DNA of 64,000 bases, from contig RPFO01001075.1 of NCBI GenBank assembly GCA_009746045.1, positions 157,501 to 221,500 on the forward strand. The letters are read 5' to 3'. Position 1 is the first letter of the stretch. The number at the start of each line of letters is the position of its first letter. The notes beneath the pieces were generated by a model. That model ran no database searches. It was not told the DNA's origin and worked only from the letters and a program-made list of their open reading frames with translations. Below, in pieces: positions 21,571 through 38,738 of this stretch. This DNA is from Mesostigma viride (lineage: Eukaryota; Streptophyta; Mesostigmatophyceae; Mesostigmatales; Mesostigmataceae). The translations under genes were made by a program, and so were the position numbers.

Positions 21571-22942
21571 CAGTGCTTCTGCTAAGGGTTTTTGTCATTC
21601 GTCAACTTGTTGACTATTTGCCACGGCACTTCGTCAAATGGTTGACTATTTGCCTCAGCAATTCGTCAAACTGGTTGACTATTTGCCTTGGCGCTTCGTC
21701 AACCCTGGGGGGGGGGGGAGGAGGAAGCTTTATTTCTTCATAATTAACGTAAGGTCGCTCACGCCTCACACACGCATGTAATGCATGTGGATAAAACATA
21801 ATATCACATAGTGGTTGTTGACAACTGCATAAACTACAGAATAATTACTAGTATGGTTCACAGCTAGGCCTGAGTCAAGTGTGCACAGCACGAGGCCATT
21901 AAACAACCACTACATCCTCCTCGCTGCTATCAACAGGCACTACTGGCACAGTTTTGTCCGAGCTTGGCCCTGCACCCTGCGCGCTGCGCGCGCCTGTCCA
22001 CTGGTTGTACTCCTGTCTCTGCCTTTTCGCTGCTGGCTTTCTCCTGCCCTTCTTCTTCCCCTTCTTCTCCCCTGGCTCAGAGCTGCCGTCATCATCGGCC
22101 TTGCTCCTTTCTGTCTAGGCCCCCTCCTCGCCAGATTCCTCCTCGCCAGAGTTTGAGGCGCTGTCAGATGATGCTGACTGGCCGCCATCTTCCTCTTCCT
22201 GCGCATTAGACCCATGCTCTTCCTCACGCTCTACTCTCTTGCGTTTGTCGCGACCCTGCCTGCCCTCCTTTTCATCTAAACTGCGGCCTAGGTCGACGAT
22301 ATTTTCCGTTTCTACAATTTCTCCAGCTTGCTTCTTAAACAGAGCATCTAAGGTGCTAGTCTTGAAACCTGCCAACCCGTTTTTCTTCGACATTCTCTAG
22401 CTCGTGCAACACTACCTAAACATCGCCGCCGCCATTATCGAAACAATTTCGCATGCAATATTTTATCGCACATGAAGTCGCCAGACGGCCTGAGGTCGTC
22501 ACGTAATTAATACCATGATTGCCCACCAAACACCAGAGTGATTACAGGTAATAATTTTTTCATGCCCTGGTCGGCTCAAGTCCTGCCTTGCTCGTCTTCA
22601 GTTTTGGTACCCGAGCATTGTCCTGAACCGTACTGACGTACTGTCTTTCCAAACCAACTCCAACTGCAGCGTACCTAGGATTCAGATGGTACGGGCTGAC
22701 GGCCTGACGCCGCGCCGCTGGACCTTAGGTCTGGCCTTCAGGACTTAGGTGGTTGACGAATACCCTAAACATTTCGTGAAACCGGTTGACGAACTTCGGA
22801 ACATATTCGTCAATTGGTTGACGAATTGCCGAGTTGGTTGACGAATGTGGTTGACGAATTGCCCCAAATGGTTGACTATTTTACTACTATTTTCAAAATT
22901 CGTCAACCGGTTGACGAAATAGTCCCGTTAGCAGAAGCACTG
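21571..22942. mobile_element. hAT-like element 1, inserted in the HUH gene
   Basis: Terminal inverted repeats are CAGTGCTTCTGCTAAGGG at the left and the complement (ending TTAGCAGAAGCACTG) at the right. A perfect 8-bp target duplication GAAGAGGC lies at 21563-21570 and 22943-22950. Subterminal zones (21599-21710 and 22743-22920) carry many TTCGTCAAC/GTTGACGAA motifs, several as face-to-face pairs. The left zone has three 32-34-bp tandem units. At 1,372 bp it is non-autonomous. Its ends match hAT element 2. Confidence 0.92.
22115..22393 (-). CDS. hAT element 1 ORF, small charged protein
   Basis: 92 codons from ATG 22393. The head MSKKNGLAGFKTSTLDALFK is basic; the tail is Glu/Ser-rich. It occupies the same relative position and has the same composition pattern as the ORF of hAT element 2, and is likely the N-terminal remnant of a transposase. 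No catalytic motif. Confidence 0.4.
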   Translation of the reverse strand: MSKKNGLAGFKTSTLDALFKKQAGEIVETENIVDLGRSLDEKEGRQGRDKRKRVEREEEHGSNAQEEEDGGQSASSDSASNSGEEESGEEGA

Positions 22943-22959
22943 GAAGAGGCCCTATTGTC

Positions 22960-23319
22960 TCAAGTGTCGACAGCACCTCCGTCATTTGTTGCACTTTTGA
23001 CCACCCCCTCCCACAGTTGTTCCTTTTTGGATAAGGCGACTTTCAGCCGCTCTAGCGTCTTGAGTTGGGGCTCTACGGTTGTCTCGTACGCCTTTTTCAC
23101 TTTCTCCTCGCAGAGCTTTTCCTCCCTTGTCTTGAGTTCATGATACCTTGCCTTAGCCGCATTTACATTCTTTGTTTGTACTTGTACCCCCTCGTTGGCA
23201 CGGTCCAGATTAAGCTTTTTGTCCCTGATGGCGTTAGTTAAGTCGACTCTCTGCTTGTTTACTTTTCCAACGAGGTCCTTGAAGAGGTCTTGTTGCACCA
23301 GATTTTTCATCGCCGCCAT
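22960..23319 (-). CDS. small coiled-coil protein of the HUH element
   Basis: 119 codons from ATG 23319 (good ACCATGG context). The product is rich in Lys, Glu, Leu and Val with heptad-like spacing over about residues 20-105, predicting a long coiled coil. No enzyme motif. It lies on the same strand, immediately upstream of the HUH frame. Its 3' end overlaps the HUH gene's candidate ATG (22985) by about 26 nt in another frame, and its stop is at 22960, ten bases from the hAT target duplication. It may be a second gene of the element or an upstream exon of the HUH gene joined by an intron I cannot place. Confidence 0.5.
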   Translation of the reverse strand: MAAMKNLVQQDLFKDLVGKVNKQRVDLTNAIRDKKLNLDRANEGVQVQTKNVNAAKARYHELKTREEKLCEEKVKKAYETTVEPQLKTLERLKVALSKKEQLWEGVVKSATNDGGAVDT

Positions 23320-23688
23320 GGTGTCGGCCTTTCGTTTTCTTTTTGTCCCTTCGTTCACCGCCTATATTCGCGTGTATCCTGTCAATCACACGAATCGTGA
23401 CGCGTGGCCGCTCCTTCTGCCTTTGGTCTTCGTGCCCCGTTAGTATCCAGCCAATCACACACAACGTAAGGTTTGTAACCGCAATCAGTTTCCAACGTGT
23501 CGGCCATTTCCATTAAATAATATCCCTGTAACCGCTATTCTGTGATTGCAAGGTGTCTAAACTTCCACCTGGACCTTACTGGGTCGACGCCCGGAAGTGC
23601 CGAACTAATCGCCATCTACAATTTCCTAGAACTACGGTCCAATAGATATTCGGTTTGAAACTGACAACTGCGACTCTCCCCCGGTGTA

Positions 23689-23915
23689 ACACCGTTCCCC
23701 CCATTAACGATTCGCTGATACTCATTTCCCCTCTCACCTCTTTGGTCCATTTCCCCGATAACACCGTTCCCCCCCCCCATAAGTGCGTTCCCCCCCCGTT
23801 GTAACACCGTCCCCCCCCCCCATAACTGCGTCCCCCCCCCGTTGTAACACCGTCCCCCCCCCCCTAACTGCGTCCCCCCCCCCGGCCGTTGTAACACCGT
23901 CCCCCCCCACGTACT
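23689..23915. repeat. degenerate tandem repeats with long C runs
   Basis: Repeats of a TTGTAACACCGT + C(7-12) + ATAACTGCGT-like pattern, 40-60 bp per unit, with C runs of varying length. Followed at about 23930-24010 by several TTTTAACCGTCGAA units. They lie upstream of the HUH element genes and could belong to its terminal region. Confidence 0.75.
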
Positions 23916-24492
23916 GTACTTAACAGCTCTGCCTTTTAACCGTCGAATTTTTAACCGTCGAATTTTTAACCGTCTTTTCTAACAGCTCTGCCTTTTAACC
24001 GTCGAATGCGCAATCAATCTAGAGAGTATCCGCGATTTCAGTACATGCCGTCACCCTTGACAGCTGTCGTACAATAGTACAAATTAACGCCAATAGAAAT
24101 TCGCCTCCGAACATATATCTCGATAGAGGTATGCGTCTTATTTAATTTCAAGGTACCTCTTAATTAATCTCGGCCCCCGCCTTCCGCTAATTTGCTAATT
24201 TGCTAAATTTGCTAAAAAAGAGCCAATTTTAAACCGACTTAAGCTAGAACCGTATTTCTTAAAAAATTTAAATACATAATAACATGACTCGTTCCAGGAG
24301 ATCATGTAGCAAGTATTCCATTGCGCGGGAACCCCATAGTTGGCCGGATTGAATCGTTGCCGACTTTCCCCAGACATTGGCCGGGCAGGCTTATCAAAAG
24401 ATCATTTCTCTATAAATCCATCCGCAATGACAAGAATTACTTGATCCATGGGCAAGACTGATGTTTCTACCGAAATTGATGACCAGTGGTGC
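23916..24492. other. AT-rich spacer between the HUH element and TBCB
   Basis: Contains the TTTTAACCGTCGAA repeats at its left end, then unique AT-rich sequence. No ORF of interest. The TBCB 3' UTR (minus strand) lies at the right end. Confidence 0.4.
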
Positions 24493-30734
<6,242 letters not shown>

Positions 30735-32032
30735 TTCCTCTCTAGAAGGATCAGTTGTCAGCGAGCCCGAAAGAGGATCTGTAAAGTTCGAGTCCCGCGA
30801 GGACTTGAAAGGCCAAGTTCGTTGTCAATTGTCGTCCCTAATAAGCGCAACCATGCGATACTGTATACACTACACAGCAAAATAACGTGAAATCTTCCCG
30901 GTAGCCATACACGCAAATGTCTGCCTTGACTAGCTGACACAAGTGCAGACGAAGAGGAGCCGACTATTTAGCCTCTCCGGCAATATGCCATGGGATTGTA
31001 GAAACAGCTGCACCACACATGACGCTTCGATGAATATAATATACAAAGAAGCGAGAGGGCTTCACTCTTGTACAGATCGGTCAGCTGCGCTCGATGAATA
31101 TACTATACAAAGAAGCGAGAGGGCTTCACTCTTGTACAGATCGGTCAGCTGCGCTCCATAATTGGTTTTCCCGCGGGAGGCTCGTGGCGTGCCCCGGGGT
31201 ACTTCACGGGGCGTTACGCACAGTCGTCGTTGTTGTGCAGCCAAATGACATCGTTCCCCGACTGCTGGCATCCAAGGTTGTTACTGTCGTGATTCGCAGA
31301 TAGTGGGACACTCTAAGGTGCTGAGAGAGCATTATCTAGGGCTGCTGTACTTTTTTAATGTGGGGTTATAGGATATCCAATTATTAGCCATAGATGTAAA
31401 ATGGGTAGGTAGTATCAGCCTATCCATAACCTAAGGTATCATGGCGGTCGTGTGAGAGTGCCAGTTGATAGGATTAGAATACTTCGCGTCGCGTCGCGTC
31501 GCGTTGACCCTACAATATTCGTACTCCGTATACTCCAGCGTATAGGTTGTTGTGGGATCCAAGTCATCCAACTGACTGACTGACTGACTGACTGACTCCA
31601 GCGTTTACAGCTGTAACAACAAGAACTTATCTTAGAGTATCGTACCAAATCTTTCACTGCGTTGGCGAAACATCCAACGGCTATTTCGAGCATGGCATGA
31701 TCTGTCTACCTCGCATCACGTGATGTAGACAGCGATTCCAGTCTCTTAATTGGCATCGACGAACCGTTCGTGGGGGAGAACACGCGCCAATCTGACTAGC
31801 CACGTTATGCGGTCAGTGTACGGGGGAGGAACGTAACGGCTAGCCTCGCCTTCCCCACCCACAACCAGCCTAGAGGCAAAGAGCTATGAGGTCTCACGTC
31901 TCATCGTAGGTGCTCATCGTGTCCAATATACCCGCGTCTATTTGAAAATAGAATTGACAGGCGATAACAATGGGGGGCGAGTAGTCTGGCCGCAATTAAC
32001 TCGGCTGTAGCAAGAAGAAGCTCCCATCAAAC
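30735..32032. other. divergent intergenic region, TBCB / PSD
   Basis: Holds the promoters of two divergent genes. A 65-bp perfect or near-perfect tandem duplication lies at about 31026-31156 (units differ at ATAATATAC/ATACTATAC). A (TGAC)n tract lies at about 31572-31597 and a CGTCG-type repeat at about 31487-31505. No ORF of interest. Confidence 0.6.
31026..31156. repeat. 65-bp tandem duplication
   Basis: Two adjacent copies starting CGATGAATATA and ending GGTCAGCTGCGCT. Confidence 0.9.
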
Positions 32033-35000
32033 ATGGGTTGCGGGTCGTCGTCGGAACGCCAGGGTTTCGGCAGGAAAAAATCGCTGAAAACGGCCCGGGT
32101 ATGTCGTTGTCATCAGCTTCCAATGGAGAACTACGCGTACATGCGCGAAGATACAAGCCGAAATGCATTGGTAGAGAATATTCAAATGGAAGGGAACAGA
32201 TAGTTTTTGCATGTTTACGGATGTCATCGGCGTAGCCATATTTCGAAAGCATGGATGTCGTGCCGAAAAACAATAACCTAGAAGCAACGTACAACAAAAT
32301 ATGGTAGCGCCGCACGCGATTTCAGTAACTTAACGGCTTCAGGACCCTCAGGCTAGACACCGGGGCTCGGTCATTGTTTAGCAGGCTATGAGGCCCAGCT
32401 GCACTCCACATGTCGCCATTGCCAGCATGATGAACAACCATTTTATTGCCGCCGACAAGGTTGGCCAGGCGGCACCATTTTTTCACGCGCACCCTACGTG
32501 CCACTTACTTGGAGCCTGTGTGGTTGGCTCGCATGCTGGCCCCTAGCCTGCCTGCTCCCATCGTGGCATAGAGTTGTGCATGGCGGTGCAATAGTTTTTT
32601 CTTCGAGTCAGCCTGCCTCCATGTTGCTCGTCCGTCCCTTCCCTTGATGCTTGATGACCGCGTGGAGCTGTGTGGGTTGCCGTCCCCGCCGCTGCACACC
32701 AGATCGTCCGCATCCGCGACTTCACGGGCGTGCTGTCTGTGCAAGCGGTGGGCGCGCGCAAGCTGGCGTCGAATGACGTCGACCACAATGTGGACCCCTT
32801 CTGCACCATCCTCTTCCGAGAGGAGACGATCAAGACCGCCACAGTGCGAAACTGCCGGGACCCGGAGTGGAACTACAACTGCCTGTTCCCCGTCGGCAAC
32901 AAGGGCGACAAGGAGGAGCCCGCGCACCCCGGCGACGACGACAGCGTGACCGTGCGGTTTGCGGTGTATGATGAGGACAGCTTGAGCGCCAACGATCTGA
33001 TCGGGGCCGTGGACCTGGTCATCCCTGGACCACTCAAGGCGGACCTGAACATTGACACGGTGTGTGGTGGTGGGGCAAGCTTACTGCCGTGCTCCTCTGG
33101 CTTGGATGTCTGGGATTTGCTGACGTGTATGGGATGTACTTGTGTGTGTGCAGCGGTGCTAAAGAGTGCATGTCCAGATTTCTGGGACGATGTGCATTTG
33201 GGTGTGTGGGATGGTGTGTGTTTCGGGTGGCCGTCGAGGCATCTCTGTCCCCTTTATGCTGTCGACTTGTCGCACGCCCATGTACTTATCCATGTGCCCG
33301 GCTTGCATGGGTAGACCTGCCAGCCCGGTCGCACACCCTCAGGGCGTAGTCAAGGCCTTCTGGCCATTGCGCCATTCTTGCCATCGTGTGTCGGCCGCGC
33401 ATTCCGCACACTTCAGCATGCCAGCAGTGGCAAGGTCGGCAGATGATGGGCGTGGCTGTGGGTAGGCCCAGCCACCTGGCATGAACGAGGGCCACTAGCA
33501 GGAGGCAGTCGCCGGCATATTGTTCCCTATGGGGGATGTGGATGTGACAGCCCCCCACACACATCATGGATACAGGATGCGGCCTATTACCGCTGCGGCA
33601 TGGGGTTCAACCTTTTGGCCCCTGGTGTGCGGAACAGCTCACTCAATTGTGACCTTGCCTCGTCCTCTTGCAACATGTCCCCAAGTCAAGGGGTGTCCTT
33701 GCATGTGCCTGCCTTGGGGCATAATGTGCTCGTCCCACATCGCCACTGGCTTGCAGGGCAAGAAAGACATGCCAGCAGCACCCACCTGACCACTCGCCAG
33801 CCCGCAGTCACCAACTCCATGCTGTGGCCGCCCCGCAGCATGACTCTTGTGCCGCAGTACGGTGAGGGCGAAGGCGTTTACCTTGTGCCCGATGCGCTGA
33901 CCCCCATGCCCCGTGAACGCATGCCCCTTTGCTCCCTCCCTCCTGCTCCCGTGCGCGCAGTGGCTGCAGCTGCAGTCGGCAGCAGATCTGGGCCTGGCCA
34001 GCAAGTCGATGAAGAAGAAAGACCTGGGGGAGGTGCACGTTCGGGTAAGGGGGGCGGGGGCAATGTATTGTCGTCAGATCAGAAAGCAACAAACGTGAAA
34101 ACGCTAGCGGCCCAAATCTGAGATTCCGCGGAACACAGAAAGTAAGAAAGCCCAGAAGCTACTGGAATCGAACATAGTACCTTTGGCATGATTTCGTGGC
34201 TGTGTGAGTCTCCTGATCCGAAGACATCTCAATGAACGATTCGAAGCAGCCCAACTGCGAAAAACCCTTTACCAGAGAGGGGTGCCAAAATGTCGGATAG
34301 TGCTGAATATATAGAAGATGACTTACCACTAGACCTAAGTGCGCAGTACTACGCACGGACCTACGCGATATTCTACTATCGCCGAAGTAGGCGGGTGGAC
34401 CACGGCTGGAATCTGGTTGTAGTGTGACGAACAAATGACAATGTATGCCTACTAGTGGGGTCCAGTCACCTGAGGAGCGCTGTGGGACGCTACATGGCAC
34501 TCGTCAGCGCTGGCACTGTGGGGTGCATTATGGACACGGAAGGGCAGTGCGTGGCCACTTACCATACACAGAAACCATGGTCCTCAGGTACCAGGAGGAA
34601 AGGAGGAAGGGAAGGGGCCGATGTGTAAGCAGACACATGTGCGCATTTGCGTGCACTGCTATGCGAAGTGTAGGCACACACAGTGGGCTGTGTGTGCAGC
34701 CACCCTCGAGGCGCGAGGCAGGAGCATATGTGACCCGCACAGGCAGGTGCTTCTGGCTGCCAGGATGGTCCCTGGGGCTGTCAGAGTTCGCTTGAATGCT
34801 GTACATGTCGCATCGTGCAGACTCCATCCCCCGCATGCGTGGCAGGATTGGGGGCTCCCGTTTGAGTGCATGGGTGGCGCACCAGTGTGCACGCTTGTAC
34901 CCCAAGATGCTGAGCATGCGCCAGCATGCACCGGCCCTCGTGGAATGTATAGCCGGCCCCTGTGGAAGACCTCCCACAGGCCGAGTGTGATGTGCCCATC

Positions 35001-38000
35001 TTTCCAGTGGCTGGCTTAAATTTTGCCACCGCCTCTTGCCCCCACCCCCACCCCCACCCCCCTTGTGCCCCCCCGTGCGCCCCTTCCCACTGGTCCCCTC
35101 TTCCGCCCCCAGGTCACATTCCAGCCTCGCTTCAACCTGGAGCGCCACTTTTGGCGGAACTGGTTCCACGCCGTCGACAAGGACGACAGCAATAACCTCA
35201 ACCGTGCCGAGCTGCTTGACTTCTTCAGCGTGGTGTCCGGCAACGGCGTGTTGAGCGAAGACATGGACCGCATGTTCAAGGAGTGCGACACCAACCAGGA
35301 CGGCAGCATCTGCATCGATGAGCTGGTCAACTTCATGGCCAAGGTAGGGGGGCACCATCCGGGTGTAAGAAGAAATGTTGTGGCGCGGGTGCGCGGGTGC
35401 ATTTTACGTTTTCACGGTGCTCATTCGAGTCAGCCCAACATTTTCGTAATCCACCTGCCTTGCTACTGGTGGCTAGTGGTGCACGAACAGCACAGATTCC
35501 GGACGGCACAGCTCCCACCCGCCATGCTTGGCAGGCCCCATCCTTGCTGGCACGGGAGCGTAGCACCTGCGGTTTGCATAGTAGGACGGTGCCTAGCGAT
35601 GGCATGGGCGCATGGTTGCTAGGGATGGCAGGAAGCACCCCAGGAATCAGCCGGGTGTTCTCGGGATACCCAAGCGGACCCTGCACCCTGTGGCTGGGCA
35701 TTCGCCCCTGCTCTTGTCCGATGGTTCCTTCTGTGTCACCACGCACTGCACATCCCACGTGTAGCGGTTAGCCCGTGCGTTGCCAACACCAGTCGGATGC
35801 CTCCACAGGCAGGCTACTGCCCTCACGCAACCAAGAAAACAGCTCAAGGCCACATTAGCAGACCTCACATCCCTCTGCAGCCTGTTCTATGGTGGGGTTC
35901 ACCCTGACCCCGTACACCGTAGACCCGCAACGCGTGTCCATCCATGACCACGGTGGTAATGCCCCAGATTGTGCGCATGGTTTGCATGGTTAGTGGTGTG
36001 GTTACCACCCTTCCTTGCCCCACGCTTGTCCCCTGCCTGCATCACTGCCCTCTCCTTCTCATGCCGCGCTCCCCTGTCCCCCCCTGCCCATGGAACCTGC
36101 TCCCGCCCCCCCCCCCCCCTTGTGCTGTCAGCCGGAGAACGAGCACCTGGTGGACGAGAACGCGGTGTACAGCTTCCTAGTGGACACGGTGGAGCAGACG
36201 GGCGCGATGGTGAGCGAGGAGACGTTTGCAACGCAGGAGGACGCAGCGCGCGGGTGGCTGATGCGGCTGACCGACTACCTGGGGTCAGGCCACCCGTACG
36301 ACATCCGGCTCAACACAGGCAGCGCCGCCAAGCACATCCTGGTCATCGACCGCAAGACCAAGCTGCTGGTGGAGGAGGTGGGTGGGCGCACCAGACCAAG
36401 CGGGTGATGGAGGAGGTGGGTGGGTGGGCAACAACGACTGTAAAATAGCCTTGCTGTCGGTCTGCCCACTGCCACGTCCTGTGAGCATATGCATGCGTGC
36501 ATGCACCCGTCCCATCCCTGTATCTTCTACTTCCCTCACCCACCCATCCCATCCCTCTGCCACTGTGTTGCTCTTGCCGCTCAGCCCTCGCCCCTCGCCC
36601 CGGGTCGGCCCCTCGTCCCCTGATCCCCACTGGCCCCACGTCATCGTCTGACAACGCCCCTCGCTGCACCATGGGATGCGCGATGCACGATGCTTGCCCC
36701 GCCTCGCCCATCCCTGCCCCTTGCCTCCACGCGGCCGCAGTACATCGACCCGAACATCAATTTTGCGATGCGCGCGCTCTACCAGTCGATGGTGGGCAGC
36801 GGCGTGCTCACGCTGGAGAAATCGCTGGACCTGCTCAAGAAGGCGAGCGAGGACCACGGGAAGGCGTGAGTGGGGGTAGGGGGCGTGAGGGCGGGGGGGG
36901 GGTAGGGGTCGAGAGGGGGGGGGCTAGGGGTTGAGAGGGGGGAGGGGTCGGCAGGGGGGGAGGGGTCGGGAGGGGGACAGTGGGCATGAGGGGGGGAGGG
37001 AAGGGCGTGAGTGGGCGAGGAGGCAAGAGGGGGGGAAGGGGTGTAAGTGGGGGTGCAGGTTTGGAGAATGCCATGGCAGGGTCGCATCATGCAGGGTGAC
37101 AAGGCGGGGCAGGGGAGGGAATGCAAGGCATTACTGACGATGGAGAGGGGAAATGGCGTGGATTTAATGCACGAGGCCTGAATTTTGGTGGCAAGGGAAC
37201 GCCATGCGCTGAACATGGGGCGGGCGGGGGTGAGAGGTGCTTCCTGTAAGGGCTTGGCGTTTGTGCTGTAGGGATTGTGCGGCGGATTGAAGCGTGACCC
37301 CCACATGCCCACAAGGCAAACGGCTCTTGCTAGACACCTCGTAAAGCGTTGGCTGATCACCTGTTTAGGCAAGCACACCAAGTTGTGCTCGTGGAGACGC
37401 CGCGCGCGCGGTCCGTGGGCCTTCCCTCCCCCCGCTTGGTTTGAAGCGGCCCACGCCTGCTCATGGCCACAGCACACGCTCCCACGTCCACTCGTCCAAG
37501 TGGCCCATCCGCTGACTTGGCGGATCAAGTGTCTGTTTGGGTCATGACACGTGCCATGTTCTTGTGCCTGTTTGGGTCATGACACGTGCCATGTTCTTGT
37601 GCCTGTTTGGGTCATGACACGTGCCATGTTCTTGTGCCTGTTTGGGTCATGACACGTGCCATGTTCTTGTGCCTGTTTGGGTGATGACATGTGCCATGTT
37701 CTTGTGCCTGTTTTGGTCATGACACGTGCCTTGTTCTTGTGCCTGTTTTGGTCATGACACGTGCCATGTTCTTGTGCCTGTTTGGGTCATGACACGTGCC
37801 TTGTTCTTGTGCCTGTTTTGGTCATGACACGTGCCATGTTCTTGTGCCTGTTTGGGTCATGACACATGCCAGATGGGGCGGAACTGGACGGTTGCACACG
37901 CCTTGCCAGCTGCTCATTACCGGTACCAGCTCTACACTGTACCTTGTGGCTGGCAGAGCCCCACTGCTTGTTGGTCGGTCAATCATGATGGTGCTCGCAC

Positions 38001-38686
38001 ACGCATCGCGACATACCAGCGATGGGGGAATATTATCTGTGTAACGGGTTAGATGGTAGGCGCCTCGACCTCACCCCCCACCCATGGTGCTTCGCCTGGC
38101 GCGTGTGTGGTCGCCTGCCGTCGACGGCACCTTCTCCCCCCCTCCCCCCATCCATCCGTGGTTCCTCCGCCGCCTCTCCTTTAGGTATGACGACCCATCG
38201 AGCAAGAAGAAGATTGTTCCCTTCATCAAGACGTTCAACCTGTCCCCCGCCGACTGGGAGCACCCCGTGGACCACTTTGGCACGTTCAACGAGTTCTTCT
38301 ACCGCAAGCTCAAGCCGGGCGCGCGGCCCATCGCGGACGAGCACAACCCATTCCGCGCAGTGTCGCCCGCCGACTGCAGGTGAGCGTCGCACGGCTGCGC
38401 GCCCGCCCGTAGTGCTGTTCTTCGCCTCGCACCCGCAGGATGCATGGAGGCACAGGACCCTGCCTGCTTGTTTCTGCACCCTGGTTATCCTGGGTTTGTG
38501 CCGCATCCATCAATGAGGTCTGTGGCCACTCAGTGGTTCGTAATAGCAGATAGCCAGCATAAGGCCCGGCTGGTTTTTGGTGGGGTACCCCAGGGTGCAA
38601 AGTGCATGTGGTACCGCCACATGAGTGCACGCTGCTAGTATAAGATCAATTCCAGCGTCATGAGTGTGCGTGGCACCTCCGGCCCT

Positions 38687-38738
<52 letters not shown>

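Larger units (their letters stand above)
19461..22985 (-). pseudogene. zinc-finger + HUH (Rep-type) endonuclease of a Replitron-like element, disrupted
   Basis: The C-terminal exon (20613-19461) has the HUH endonuclease layout. A TLHISISGG strand (motif 1 position) is followed by HKHVHMLIDVE with His-x-His at 20313-20321 (motif 2), then NYSGMIGYLLK with candidate catalytic Tyr at 20136-20138 (or 20154-20156) and a following Lys (motif 3). No Walker A or helicase domain follows. A 167-nt intron (20614-20780, GTAAGC donor, CACAG acceptor, matching phase) joins it to an upstream exon with a long Asp/Glu stretch and a CNCC...H..C zinc-finger-like motif just before the donor. Further upstream the frame shifts between about 21397 and 21165. 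A hAT element splits the N-terminal part; the frame left of it resumes to its right with an ATG at 22985. HUH single-Tyr proteins without helicase resemble the Replitron transposons known from green algae and CRESS-type Reps. Confidence 0.7.

Noticed and set aside
21599-22925. Iterons bound by the HUH replication protein
   Set aside because: The GTTGACGAA motifs lie inside the hAT element, next to its inverted ends, so they belong to the hAT insertion rather than the HUH element.
30760-30810. tRNA suggested by AAAGTTCGAGTCCCGCGAGG
   Set aside because: B-box-like only; no acceptor stem, D-arm or anticodon arm can be paired around it.
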